DNA from: Pseudooctadecabacter jejudonensis
GTDB taxonomy: Bacteria > Pseudomonadota > Alphaproteobacteria > Rhodobacterales > Rhodobacteraceae
Direction of reading: 5' to 3'
DNA: 64,000 bases
Assembly: GCF_900172275.1 (NCBI RefSeq)
Contig: NZ_FWFT01000001.1
Span: 248,001 to 312,000 of the forward strand
In this document: positions 52,340 to 63,456 of the stretch, piece after piece
Layout of the letters: every line of letters starts with the position of its first letter
Position numbering within the stretch: position 1 is the first letter of the stretch
Program-made: the position numbers and the translations under genes
The notes under the pieces: generated by a model
Told to the model about the DNA's origin: nothing
What the model saw: only the letters and a program-made list of their open reading frames with translations
Database searches by the model: none

Positions 52340-54388
52340 TCAGCTGGCGCGGCGTCTGCGTCTGCGCCCGCCTGTGGTATCCCCACCGCTGCCGGTGTTG
52401 AAGCTGACATCGGGCAGGGGGGTCACGCTGCGCAGGGTTGTGAAGGGATCGGTTGCGTGGGGGATCGCATTTGCATTGACGAAATGTTCTTGGAATTTTG
52501 GCTCAATCGCTGTTTCGACCTTGGTGATTTCACGCACAGTCTTTTCAATCGACGCCCGCGCGGCGACAGAACACAGCGCCATACGCGCGCCGGTGCCTGC
52601 GGCATTGCCCGCTGAGGTGACCCTGTCCAGCGGGACATCCGGGATCATGCCCAGCACCATCGCATGTTTGGGCGAGATATGCGCGCCAAAGGCCCCCGCC
52701 AGCACAACGCGGTCTACGGTGTCGGTGCCCATTTCGTCCATCAGCAAACGTGCGCCCGCGTAGAGGGCGGATTTGGCCAGTTGGATGGCGCGAATGTCAC
52801 CTTGGGTCACTGTCACCAGCGGGCCGCCGTCGGCTGTGCCGTCATAGATGACATAGGAATGGGTGCGCCCGTCTTCGATGCAGCGGGTCGTGCCGGTTTG
52901 TGCGGGGGAGCCGATCAGGCCTTTGGGGTCCAGAAGGCCCGCCATACGCATTTCGGCCACGGCCTCAATGATGCCGGAGCCGCAGATGCCGGTCACGCCG
53001 GTGGTGGCGATCGCGGCCTCGAACCCGTCTTCATCAGACCACAGCCCGCAGCCGATGACCTGAAAGCGGGGCTCTTTGGTGTCGGGATTGATCTCGATGC
53101 GTTCGATGGCACCGGGGGCGGCGCGTTGGCCGGATGAGATTTGTGCGCCCTCGAACGCGGGGCCGGTGGGCGAGGAACAGGCCAAAACTTGTGTTTTGTT
53201 GCCCAGCAGGATTTCTGCATTGGTGCCCACGTCTACAATCAGGGTCAGATCGTCCTGATCGCCCGGGGCCTCAGACAGGGCAACCGCTGCGGCGTCGGCG
53301 CCCACGTGCCCGGCGATGCAGGGCAGAACGAAGACGCGGGCGGCGTCATTGGTGGAATTGATGTCCAGATCGGCCACATGGAGCGCCACAGATTTGGAGG
53401 TGGCCAGTGCAAACGGCGCCTGACCCAGCTCAACCGGATCAATGCCCAGCAGAAGGTGGTGCATGACGGGGTTGCAGACGAACACAAGTTCCATGATCTG
53501 CTGGGGCACGATCCCGGCCTCGGCCGTCAGGGTGCCGATGAGCGCATTGATGGCCGTGCGCACCGCATCCGTCATTTCCACGGCGCCACCTGGGTTCATC
53601 ATGGAGTAGCTGACACGGGACATCAGGTCTTCGCCGAAGCGGATTTGCGGATTCATGATGCCTGAGGAGGTCGCGACCTCACCCGTGCGCAGATCAGTCA
53701 GATGCGCGGCGATGGTGGTCGAGCCCAGATCAATCGCCACGCCGTAGATAGGACGGTCGTAATAGCCCGGTGCGATGCCAAGAATGCGGTGGGTGTCTTC
53801 GTCGTGATTTTTGTGCAGCACGACGGTGCAGGTCCATTTCCCTTTGCGCAGCATGTGCTGGAGGCGGCGCAACACGGAAATCCCCGCCTCGACCTTTTCA
53901 ATGCCCCATTGGTCCTTGAGGGCTTCGGCCAGACGTTCCAGATCGCCGGTGGGCGTGTGCATGTCCGGCTCCGCCACCTCAACATAATAGGGGCGCACGG
54001 CGGGATCCATGACCATAGCGCGGGCGGAGGCCGCTTTGCGTACGACCTGTCGGTGGACCTGGCTTTCGGGCGGGACGTCGATGACAATGTCGTTTTGGAC
54101 GGTGGCCTGACAGCCCAGTCGGCGGCCAGAGGCCAGCCCGCGTTTGTCGTCGTAGCGTTGTTCCACGCTGTTCCAATCCGACAACGCGCCTTTGCGAGCG
54201 GTCAGCCCATGTTTGGGAAATTCGCCATAGCTGGGCGTGATTTGACACTTTGAGCAGATGCCCCGCCCGCCACAGACAGAATCCAGATCGACCCCCAATT
54301 GACGTGCCGCCGTGAGGACGGGGGTGCCCACGGGGAAGCGCCCGCGTTTGCCGGAGGGGGTGAAGACGACGAGTGGGTCGGTGCTCAT
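52340..54388 (-). CDS. 2Fe-2S ferredoxin / ASKHA-domain protein (corrinoid reductive-activator type)
   Basis: A 682-residue protein. The N-terminal 2Fe-2S ferredoxin domain has CGGRGICSKC (residues about 39-48) and a later cysteine in GRRLGCQA. A linker follows, then a C-terminal DUF4445/ASKHA ATPase with GVAIDLGSTTIAAHLTDLRTG (phosphate 1), LIVDVGTNAEILLG (phosphate 2), and GICGSGIIEAVAEM. This is the layout of RamA/RACE proteins that reduce inactivated Co(II) corrinoids on methyltransferases. No corrinoid methyltransferase gene is within reach in the window. The C-terminus is odd: a glycine-rich stretch ending GGRRRRRRAS. Confidence 0.88.
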   Translation of the reverse strand: MSTDPLVVFTPSGKRGRFPVGTPVLTAARQLGVDLDSVCGGRGICSKCQITPSYGEFPKHGLTARKGALSDWNSVEQRYDDKRGLASGRRLGCQATVQNDIVIDVPPESQVHRQVVRKAASARAMVMDPAVRPYYVEVAEPDMHTPTGDLERLAEALKDQWGIEKVEAGISVLRRLQHMLRKGKWTCTVVLHKNHDEDTHRILGIAPGYYDRPIYGVAIDLGSTTIAAHLTDLRTGEVATSSGIMNPQIRFGEDLMSRVSYSMMNPGGAVEMTDAVRTAINALIGTLTAEAGIVPQQIMELVFVCNPVMHHLLLGIDPVELGQAPFALATSKSVALHVADLDINSTNDAARVFVLPCIAGHVGADAAAVALSEAPGDQDDLTLIVDVGTNAEILLGNKTQVLACSSPTGPAFEGAQISSGQRAAPGAIERIEINPDTKEPRFQVIGCGLWSDEDGFEAAIATTGVTGICGSGIIEAVAEMRMAGLLDPKGLIGSPAQTGTTRCIEDGRTHSYVIYDGTADGGPLVTVTQGDIRAIQLAKSALYAGARLLMDEMGTDTVDRVVLAGAFGAHISPKHAMVLGMIPDVPLDRVTSAGNAAGTGARMALCSVAARASIEKTVREITKVETAIEPKFQEHFVNANAIPHATDPFTTLRSVTPLPDVSFNTGSGGDTTGGRRRRRRAS

Positions 54389-56236
<1,848 letters not shown>

Positions 56237-56237
<1 letters not shown>

Positions 56238-57397
56238 TGACCCCTGCGGCGCGGGTTGCAGCCGCGATTGAGATCCTGGATGACGTCTTGTCGGGGCAGA
56301 GCGCCGAAGCGGCCCTCAAGACCTGGGGACGGTCCAACCGTTATGCCGGATCCAAGGACCGCGCCGCGGTGCGCGATCATGTGTTTCAGGCCATCCGGCG
56401 CCGCGCGTCCTTTGCGTGGCTGGGCGGGGCCGACACGGGGCGCGGGCTTATGCTGGGGGCGGCGCGATTTACCGGCGACGTTGATGCGTGGTTTTCGGGG
56501 CAGGGCTATGCGCCGCCCCCGCCCGATGTGTCCGAAATCGGCCGCGATTTGGCCGATGCTCCGCGATCAGTGCGTTTGGACATGCCGGACTGGATGCTTC
56601 CCTATTTTGAGGACGCATTGGACGAAGGGGCGGATCATGCGATGGCCGCGTTGCAGGACCGCGCCGGGGTGTTTTTGCGCGTCAATCGTTTGGCCTCCGA
56701 TGTGGACGCTGTGATTGCGTCACTGCAGGGGGACGGTATTGGGGCGGTGCCTGTAACAGAGGTCGACGGGGCGCTTCATGTGACATCAAACGAACGCCGG
56801 ATTGCGCAATCGTCTGCCTATGTGTCTGGCTTGGTCGAGGTGCAGGACCCATCGTCGCAACGGGCGATCAATATGCTGTCGATCGACGCCAAATCCAAAT
56901 GGCTGGACTATTGCGCGGGAGGCGGGGGGAAGGGCTTGGCGCTGGCGGCGCGGGGGGCCTCTGTCGTGGCGTACGATATTGATGCCCGCCGGATGGTCGA
57001 TGTGCCGTCACGTGCAGCACGGGCAGGCGTGACAATTCCAACGTTGGCGACCGATGAATTGGCCCGCAACGCGCCGTTTGACGGTGTGTTCTGCGATGCC
57101 CCCTGTTCAGGCTGCGGGACATGGCGGCGCACGCCTGAGGCGAAGTGGGCCTTGACGCCAGAGCGCTTGATGACACTCACACAGATGCAGGATGATGTGT
57201 TGACCAATGCGGCCCCTTTGGTGGCGCGCGGTGGGCAGCTGATTTATGCGACGTGTTCGGTGTTCACCATTGAAAATGATGCGCGGGTCGCCGCGTTTCT
57301 TGACCGCTCGCCGGAGTTTACGAAGGTGAGCCACCAGCACATCGCGCCACACAGCGGCGGCGACGGCTTCTTTGTTGCGGTTCTCAAGCGGCACTAA
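56237..57397 (+). CDS. rsmB: 16S rRNA m5C methyltransferase RsmB family
   Basis: RsmB-type SAM-dependent cytosine-5 methyltransferase, 386 residues. The N-terminal helical NusB-like region (residues 1-75, short) precedes the Rossmann domain with VEVQDPSSQRAI and WLDYCAGGGGKGLALAARGA. The release and catalytic cysteines lie in CDAPCSGCGTWRRTPEAKW and YATCSVF. The ATG at 56237 shares its A with the guaB TGA; a GTG at 56234 is an alternative. Target is probably 16S C967 or an equivalent, by family. Confidence 0.88.
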
Positions 57398-57412
57398 ACT
57401 ATCGCTATAGTT
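57397..57412. terminator. Small palindrome after rsmB
   Basis: AACTAT-CGCT-ATAGTT, starting at the final base of the rsmB stop, followed by an AT-rich stretch. It is a weak terminator or part of the cckA promoter region. The remainder to 57508 is AT-rich, as expected of a promoter. Confidence 0.4.
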
Positions 57413-57508
57413 GAGTTATTTTGAAATTCAGCTACTGTTTAAGCAGGCTTAATCGGTAATAAACCTTTTTCGGTTTGTTTGGCGACGTTGAGCATTGAGG
57501 ATAATAAC

Positions 57509-59845
57509 GTGTCGGACCAATTAGATCAGTCGCATATGACGGATAAGCCCAATGTGTTGGGCGGCTTGCGTGCGCCGGATCGGCGGGGCTTTTTGTTCGT
57601 GGGCGTCGGCGTCATGGGGGCGGCCTCTCTGGCCGCGTCGATGTTTGTATCGCCTGCTGAATTGTCCTTGGGGTTCTTGGGCTTTGGGTGCGTGGCCGTC
57701 CTTTTCGCGGTCTTTGGTGGTGTTTCATCTTTAACCCGATTGAGACGGCGTTCAATCGCAACCAATGCATTGATTTCATTGGTTGATAACGATGCCTCAG
57801 CCTGTTTTCTGGCTGATTTCGATGGTGAGATCACATTCGCAAATGATGCCGCGACCGAAAAATTTCGCGATCGAAAGCCGATCACCCTAGGGCAGGCATT
57901 TACGGATTTGTTCGCCAATCCCGGTGCGGTTTTATACAGGCTTCAAAGTAAATCGCAGGCCCTTGGCAGCGCCCGCGAGGATATTGTCACCCGCAAGGGT
58001 CACGTTCGGTTGTCGGTCAACACCGTGGATGAAAGCACGTTTTTGTGGCGGCTTGAGGATCTGTCTGATCGGGGCGGCGGGGCACGGGCCGTCGACGCGC
58101 TCTCCTTGCCGATGTTGACGGCAGGTCCGACGGGGACCGTTTTGTATATGAACGAAGCGTTCCGCAGGCTTTTGGGCGGACGGGCCAAGAACCTTGAAGG
58201 TGTCTTTGAAGAATTGCCGATTGTTTCAGGGCAAGTGCATCAGGTGATGACGGAAAGCGGCAAGATCGACAGCCTTGTTGCTGAGGTGCCCAGTCACGGC
58301 GGACGACGAGAGATTTACCTTCTGCCAGGCGAAAGCCTGAAAGACGCGGCCACTGTTGCTCCGGAATGGGATGCCATCGAAGAGTTGCCGGTGCCGTTGA
58401 TCAAAATCGCCCCTACGGGTGAGATTTTGGCCTCCAATCATGAGGCCCGCGCTTTGCTGGACAACCGGATCAAACTGGGCACGCGTGTGTCCGATCTGTT
58501 GACCGGTCTGGGGCGACCATTGGTGGACTGGTTGACTGAAACGATTGAGGGCAAGGGCGAGGCAAAGCCCCAATTCCTTGAGGCCGTCCATGATACCCGT
58601 GAAATCCATGTTCAGGTGTCGTTGCATCCTGCAGGCCCCAGCGACAAACCCCATATTATTGGGGTACTGAACGATGTTACTGAATTCAAAAGCCTTCAGT
58701 TGCAGTTTGTTCAAAGCCAGAAGATGCAGGCCATCGGGCAGCTGGCGGGCGGCGTGGCCCATGATTTCAATAACCTGCTGACAGCCATTTCCGGCCACTG
58801 CGATCTGCTGTTGTTGCGCCATGATCAAGGTGACGGCGATTACGCCGATCTGGTGCAGATCCATCAAAACGCAAATCGTGCGGCCGCCCTTGTGGGTCAA
58901 TTGCTAGCCTATTCGCGCAAGCAAAATCTGCAGCCAGAGGTCCTTGATCTGCGCAACACGCTGTCCGACAGCACCCATTTGTTGAACCGTTTGGTCGGCG
59001 AACGCATTTCGCTGACGCTCGACCATGATCCCGGCCTCAGCCCGATCCGCGCGGATAAACGTCAGCTTGAACAGGTGCTGATGAACCTTGTTGTCAACGC
59101 CCGTGACGCGATGCAAGGGGGCGGCAACATCCGGATCGAGACGGAAAACCTGACGCTGAACGAAGGGTTGTCACGGGACCGCGTGACTGTGCCGCCAGGG
59201 CCCTATGTGGCCTTGCGTGTGCACGATACCGGCAGCGGCATCCCTGAAGACAAACGGACCAAGATATTTGAACCGTTCTATACCACCAAAAAGACCGGCG
59301 ATGGCACGGGGCTCGGTCTGTCTACGGCCTATGGGATCGTCAAACAGACGGGTGGCTACATCTTTGTGGATTCGACAGTTGGCATCGGAACCACATTCAC
59401 CATTTTGATCCCCGTACACGACGCACCTTTGGAGATTGAACAGCCGGCGCTTGTGGCAGATCCTGTTGTGCCCACCAAGGGAGATGGTGTTGTGCTGTTG
59501 GTAGAGGACGAGGCCCCCGTGCGGGCTTTCGCGTCTCGCGCGCTTCGGCTCAGAGGGTTTACCGTGCTGGAGGCCGATTGTGCCGAAGCGGCGTTGGAAA
59601 TGCTCAATGATCCCGATCTGGATGTCGATCTCTTTTTGACCGATGTCATCATGCCGGGAAAAGACGGGCCCACGTGGGTCAGGGAAGCTTTGGTGAACCG
59701 TCCGGACACAAAGGTCGTGTTTGTGTCAGGTTATGCTGAAGAGGCCTTCGGAGAAGAGCAAAAGGCGATCCCGAATTCCGTTTTCCTGCCCAAGCCGTTC
59801 TCACTCAATGAGCTTACAACCACGGTGCACAGCCAGCTGCATTAG
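57509..59845 (+). CDS. cckA: Hybrid sensor histidine kinase CckA
   Basis: Feeds the CckA-ChpT-CtrA phosphorelay, which in roseobacters governs motility, gene-transfer-agent release and related traits. 778 residues: two membrane segments (about residues 28-72), two PAS-like regions, then HisKA with [20 protein letters not shown] (phospho-accepting His near residue 418). The HATPase has [17 protein letters not shown] and [11 protein letters not shown], and the C-terminal receiver has [13 protein letters not shown] (Asp near residue 712) and the K of FLPKPFS. GTG start at 57509 ([10 protein letters not shown]); an in-frame TTG lies 30 bases earlier. It ends overlapping the glk stop by 4 bases. 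Confidence 0.94.
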   Translation: MSDQLDQSHMTDKPNVLGGLRAPDRRGFLFVGVGVMGAASLAASMFVSPAELSLGFLGFGCVAVLFAVFGGVSSLTRLRRRSIATNALISLVDNDASACFLADFDGEITFANDAATEKFRDRKPITLGQAFTDLFANPGAVLYRLQSKSQALGSAREDIVTRKGHVRLSVNTVDESTFLWRLEDLSDRGGGARAVDALSLPMLTAGPTGTVLYMNEAFRRLLGGRAKNLEGVFEELPIVSGQVHQVMTESGKIDSLVAEVPSHGGRREIYLLPGESLKDAATVAPEWDAIEELPVPLIKIAPTGEILASNHEARALLDNRIKLGTRVSDLLTGLGRPLVDWLTETIEGKGEAKPQFLEAVHDTREIHVQVSLHPAGPSDKPHIIGVLNDVTEFKSLQLQFVQSQKMQAIGQLAGGVAHDFNNLLTAISGHCDLLLLRHDQGDGDYADLVQIHQNANRAAALVGQLLAYSRKQNLQPEVLDLRNTLSDSTHLLNRLVGERISLTLDHDPGLSPIRADKRQLEQVLMNLVVNARDAMQGGGNIRIETENLTLNEGLSRDRVTVPPGPYVALRVHDTGSGIPEDKRTKIFEPFYTTKKTGDGTGLGLSTAYGIVKQTGGYIFVDSTVGIGTTFTILIPVHDAPLEIEQPALVADPVVPTKGDGVVLLVEDEAPVRAFASRALRLRGFTVLEADCAEAALEMLNDPDLDVDLFLTDVIMPGKDGPTWVREALVNRPDTKVVFVSGYAEEAFGEEQKAIPNSVFLPKPFSLNELTTTVHSQLH

Positions 59846-60828
59846 TCGGGCGTCGACATCACCGCATGGATATGCGCGGCGGAGCCGATCAATGCAGCGT
59901 AGTCGTCTTCGACCACCGACACTGCGAAATTCGACATGAAGCCCGCAAAGCGTCCCTTGTCCCGAAACGCTTCGGCGAAACCAAATTGGGCGAGGTAGGG
60001 CGCAAAGGCCTGACTGACACCGCCCACCAGATACACGCCGCCGAAGGGCAGCTGGATCAAGGAAAGGTTGCCGCAGACCGTGCCCAAAATGCGCGCAAAG
60101 AGGGTTGCGGCCTCTGCGGCGCGCGGGTCGGACCCTTCGGCACAGGCCGCCATGATCTCTTTGCCCGATTTTGAGCGCGGATCGCCTGCGTCCTGACCCA
60201 AGAAGGCGTAGACCCGTTCCAAACCTCGTCCCGACAAAACGTCCTCAACGGCGGGGAACCCATGGGCGTTGGAGACATATTGGCACAACCGCAATTCTTG
60301 ATCATTGCGGATCGGCAAGTTGGCATGCCCACTTTCGGACGGCGGGACAAACCGCCCCCCTTCGGTTTCAAAAACAGGGGCTGCATTGAACCCCGTGCCC
60401 ACGCCGACCACGAGACGCACAGCTTTGGGGCTGGGCGGTGTGTCGGGCCCCGATACGATTGGCCGGATGGATCCATCCTTGAGATCCCCGATCGCATGGC
60501 CCTGGGCCTGTAGATCATTCAGGATGGCAACCGTCTCGGCCTTGGTGGCCCGCGCCAAAGTGTCTTTGTCGATTTGCCAATCCAGATTGGTCATGGTCGC
60601 AGCACCGTCGCGCACCGGACCGGCCACCGCAACACAGGCGGCGATGGGATCTACATCCCCTTCGTCGGATAAATATTGCCGCAAGACGACCTCAAGCCCC
60701 GAAAAATTGGCATTGGTGTAACGACGTACGGTGTCCGGCAGCACCGTTCGCCCATCCGCCAAAGCGCACCGGGTGTTGGTGCCGCCGATGTCGGCGACAA
60801 GGGACAGAGTGTTCGCAGGGTGGGACAT
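59842..60828 (-). CDS. glk: Glucokinase
   Basis: Phosphorylates glucose with ATP. The 328-residue Glk-type (not ROK) hexokinase has LSLVADIGGTNTRCALADGR at the N-terminus, AVAGPVRDGAATMTNLDW, VGVGTGFNAAPVF, ESGHANLP, VLSGRGLERVY and YLVGGVSQAF. It is the last gene of lacI-bgl-glk, 13 bp after the glycosidase. It supplies glucose 6-phosphate for zwf. Confidence 0.95.
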   Translation of the reverse strand: MSHPANTLSLVADIGGTNTRCALADGRTVLPDTVRRYTNANFSGLEVVLRQYLSDEGDVDPIAACVAVAGPVRDGAATMTNLDWQIDKDTLARATKAETVAILNDLQAQGHAIGDLKDGSIRPIVSGPDTPPSPKAVRLVVGVGTGFNAAPVFETEGGRFVPPSESGHANLPIRNDQELRLCQYVSNAHGFPAVEDVLSGRGLERVYAFLGQDAGDPRSKSGKEIMAACAEGSDPRAAEAATLFARILGTVCGNLSLIQLPFGGVYLVGGVSQAFAPYLAQFGFAEAFRDKGRFAGFMSNFAVSVVEDDYAALIGSAAHIHAVMSTPD

Positions 60829-60841
60829 ATGGGGTTCCGTT

Positions 60842-62161
60842 TTAGCGCGCGAGCGCGTCTTTGAGGGCGTAGTACGAAGCTTTGGGGGTGCGTTTCAAGG
60901 TGTCAAAATCCATATGGATCAGGCCAAACCGTTTTTCGTAGCCAAGGGCCCATTCGTAGTTGTCCAACAAGGACCACAAGAAATAACCGGACACGGGCGC
61001 GCCGTCGGCAATGGCCCGTTTCACGGCATCAAGATGTGCACTGACGTAGGCGATCCGTTCGGGGTCATCGACCACGCCGTCCTTGATGACATCGGCGTTG
61101 GCCATCCCGTTTTCGGTGATGAACAAGGGCGTGTCGCCTGTGTAGTCCTGCGCGGTGCGGGTCAGGAAATTGTAAAGGCCGTCTGGATAAATTTCCCATC
61201 CCATCTGGGTGAGGGGCAGGCGGGTTGGTGCCTCTGCGTGGCTTGGCCATGCGTCATCCGTCGGTTTGACGATTTTGCGGGTGTAGTAGTTCAGGCCGAC
61301 CCAATCGAGAGGCTGGCCAATAAGGTCGAAATCATCCTGCCAGCCGTCGGGCAGGTGGGGGGCGAAGCCTTCCATGACACTGTCGGGGTAGCGGCCCTTG
61401 TAAATTCCATCGAGAAAGAAGCGATTGTAATAGCCGTCGTAAAGGTCGGCTGCCTTGCGGGCCTCGGCGCTGTCATCGACAGGATGCGCCCATTCGAAAT
61501 TAAAGACACCGCCAAGGTTTTTCACCCCAAGGCCGCGCATGACCTGAATGGCCGTGCCGTGGGATTTCAGGACGTGATGCATCGCGCGGGCCGTGGCCCG
61601 GATGTCGCGCAGGCCAGGTGCATGGTGGCCCAGAAAATGCGACAGCCAGCCCACGCACCACGGTTCATTGATGGGGGCGGCCGTGGCGACACGGTCCCCG
61701 ATGCGGCCCATGATGCAGGCGGTGTAATCACCGAACCAATGGGGCATGTCTGCGCTGCGCCAGCCCCCCATATCGGCCAGAGGCGACGGCAATTCCCAGT
61801 GGTAGAGCGTCACATATGGATCGAGCCCCCGTTCCAGCATCGCATCCACCAAGCGATCATAGAAGTCCAAGCCTTCCGGATTGGGCGTTCGACCATCGGG
61901 CATGACCCGAGCCCATGAGGTGGAAAACCGGTAGGCGTCAAATCCCGCGGCTCGCATAAGGTCGAGATCTTCTTCGAACCGGTTGTAGTGATCGCAGGCC
62001 AGATCACCGTTTTCTTGGCGCACCACGTTGCCAGGCGTGGCCGCAAAGGTATCCCAATGGGTCGACCCCGCGCCGCCTGTCGCGTGGCCTTCGATCTGAT
62101 AGGCAGATGTGGCGGCCCCGAATGTAAAGCCTTCGGGAAAGTCGGATCGGTTGAAATTCAT
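60842..62161 (-). CDS. Glycoside hydrolase family 1 beta-glucosidase
   Basis: A 439-residue TIM-barrel GH1 enzyme: FTFGAATSAYQIEGHATGG at the N-terminus, acid/base Glu166 in APINEPWCVGW, nucleophile Glu350 in LFITENGMANADV, and the GYFLWSLLDNYEWALGYEKRFG motif. No signal peptide, so it is cytoplasmic and cleaves imported disaccharides. The neighbouring ABC binding protein resembles alpha-glucoside (AglE) proteins although GH1 is a beta-glycosidase family, so the real substrate is open. Confidence 0.94.
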   Translation of the reverse strand: MNFNRSDFPEGFTFGAATSAYQIEGHATGGAGSTHWDTFAATPGNVVRQENGDLACDHYNRFEEDLDLMRAAGFDAYRFSTSWARVMPDGRTPNPEGLDFYDRLVDAMLERGLDPYVTLYHWELPSPLADMGGWRSADMPHWFGDYTACIMGRIGDRVATAAPINEPWCVGWLSHFLGHHAPGLRDIRATARAMHHVLKSHGTAIQVMRGLGVKNLGGVFNFEWAHPVDDSAEARKAADLYDGYYNRFFLDGIYKGRYPDSVMEGFAPHLPDGWQDDFDLIGQPLDWVGLNYYTRKIVKPTDDAWPSHAEAPTRLPLTQMGWEIYPDGLYNFLTRTAQDYTGDTPLFITENGMANADVIKDGVVDDPERIAYVSAHLDAVKRAIADGAPVSGYFLWSLLDNYEWALGYEKRFGLIHMDFDTLKRTPKASYYALKDALAR

Positions 62162-62175
62162 AATATACCTTAGGG

Positions 62176-63216
62176 TTAAGCCGTTTGTTTCACGGCAGGG
62201 GCAGGCCCTGTGGACTGCCCCACGGTCAATTCGACCTCAAGCAATGTGCTTTGGGGGTTCGATGTGGGGTTCTGGATTTGCGACAACAACATTTGCGACA
62301 ACGCGCGGCCTGCATCGCGCACCGATGACCGTGTGGCGGTGAAAATCGGAACATCTGCGCCATTGGTCAGATATGACAGGCTGTCGTCGTGGGTGATGAT
62401 GGACACATCGCGCCCCATCACAAGGCCCGCCTCTTCGATCGCGCGGCGCACGCCCAAGGCAGAGATGATCGACGACACGAGGAACGCCGTTGGCGGGTTC
62501 GGCACCGTGAGCATGTCGCGCGTGGCGGTGTAGCCAAAGGTTTCTGTCATTTCTTCCGACCGCATGAGGCTTGCATCAATGGGCAGATGACGCGCGGTCA
62601 GGGCCTCTTCGTAGCCAAGGCGGCGCCGGTGGGCAAAATCCATAAACTCCAACCCGTTCAACAGGGCGATGCGACGGTGACCCAGATCCAGCAGAAAGTC
62701 GGTGGCGCGGGCGAAGGCGCTGCGGTTGTTCACATCGAGCCAGCTGTAAGGGGTCGAGATGCCCGAGGCACGGCCATGCACCACAAAAGGCAAGCCGATT
62801 TCTGTCAGCAAGTCGATTCGCGAATCGTTCATCTTCGGGCCGTGCAGAATCACCCCATCGACAGTGCTGCGGGTCTTGAACCCGCGGTAGACGTTTTCCT
62901 CCCCGCCATCCTGGACGATGGACAGAAGCATTTCGTAATTGTTGGCCGCATAGACTTCACCCGCACCGGAGATGAAATCGCCAAAAATCGGGTTCACCAT
63001 TTCATGGCTGCTGGCCATGGGAATAACGTGTCCGATGGCATTTGAACGGCCTGTGGCAAGACTTTGGGCCCGCAAATTCGGGCTGTAGTTATGCGCCTTT
63101 GCGGCGGCCAGAACCTTTATGCGTGTGGCCTCGTTCACCTCAGGATAGCCGTTCAGCGCGCGGCTGACCGTGGTCTGTGACAAGCCCAGAATTTTGGAGA
63201 GTTCTTTGAGGTTCAT
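62176..63216 (-). CDS. LacI family transcriptional regulator (AglR-like)
   Basis: A 346-residue repressor: N-terminal helix-turn-helix LKELSKILGLSQTTVSRALN and hinge helix EATRIKVLAAAKAHNYSPN, then a periplasmic-binding-protein-like domain with GVILHGPKMND and GHRRIALLNG. The ATG at 63216 (MNLKELSK) is used; a TTG 12 bases earlier is within the operator. It heads lacI-bgl-glk and is divergent from the ABC transporter genes. A site overlapping the start suggests autoregulation. The effector is probably a glucoside or glucose. Confidence 0.93.
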   Translation of the reverse strand: MNLKELSKILGLSQTTVSRALNGYPEVNEATRIKVLAAAKAHNYSPNLRAQSLATGRSNAIGHVIPMASSHEMVNPIFGDFISGAGEVYAANNYEMLLSIVQDGGEENVYRGFKTRSTVDGVILHGPKMNDSRIDLLTEIGLPFVVHGRASGISTPYSWLDVNNRSAFARATDFLLDLGHRRIALLNGLEFMDFAHRRRLGYEEALTARHLPIDASLMRSEEMTETFGYTATRDMLTVPNPPTAFLVSSIISALGVRRAIEEAGLVMGRDVSIITHDDSLSYLTNGADVPIFTATRSSVRDAGRALSQMLLSQIQNPTSNPQSTLLEVELTVGQSTGPAPAVKQTA

Positions 63217-63223
63217 GGGGTTG

Positions 63224-63239
63224 TTCAAACCGCTTTGAA
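63224..63239. promoter_or_regulatory. LacI-family operator 1
   Basis: TTCAAACCGCTTTGAA, a near-palindrome with central CG, begins 8 bp upstream of the lacI ATG. 14 of 16 bases match operator 2. Confidence 0.7.
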
Positions 63240-63381
63240 GAGATGCAATCGATTTGATTCATGTCGAAACGTGATTGAGAAATCAACAGAATATAGCTGT
63301 TTTTATTGTGCGACTGCAGCATTTCGCACCGCTGAGACGATCTGATTGACAGTCGCGCGGGGATGCATCAAGGTTGCGGCA

Positions 63382-63397
63382 CTCAAACCGCTTTGGA
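63382..63397. promoter_or_regulatory. LacI-family operator 2
   Basis: CTCAAACCGCTTTGGA, 59 bp upstream of the ABC binding protein ATG; same sequence type as operator 1. Together they could let the regulator control both directions. Confidence 0.7.
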
Positions 63398-63427
63398 CGA
63401 GGCGGGAGTAAGACAAACAATGATTGA

Positions 63428-63443
63428 TGGGGCGTGCCCCATT
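63428..63443 (+). promoter_or_regulatory. Hairpin adjoining the binding-protein RBS
   Basis: ATGGGG-CGTG-CCCCAT forms a tight stem ending one base before the RBS GGGAGG (63445-63450). It may stabilise the 5' end or affect initiation. Confidence 0.45.
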
Positions 63444-63456
63444 GGGAGGAACACTA

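Noticed and set aside
57440-57456. CtrA-type site upstream of cckA
   Set aside because: TTAA-GCAGGC-TTAA has a 6-bp spacer instead of the required 7; not reported as a site.
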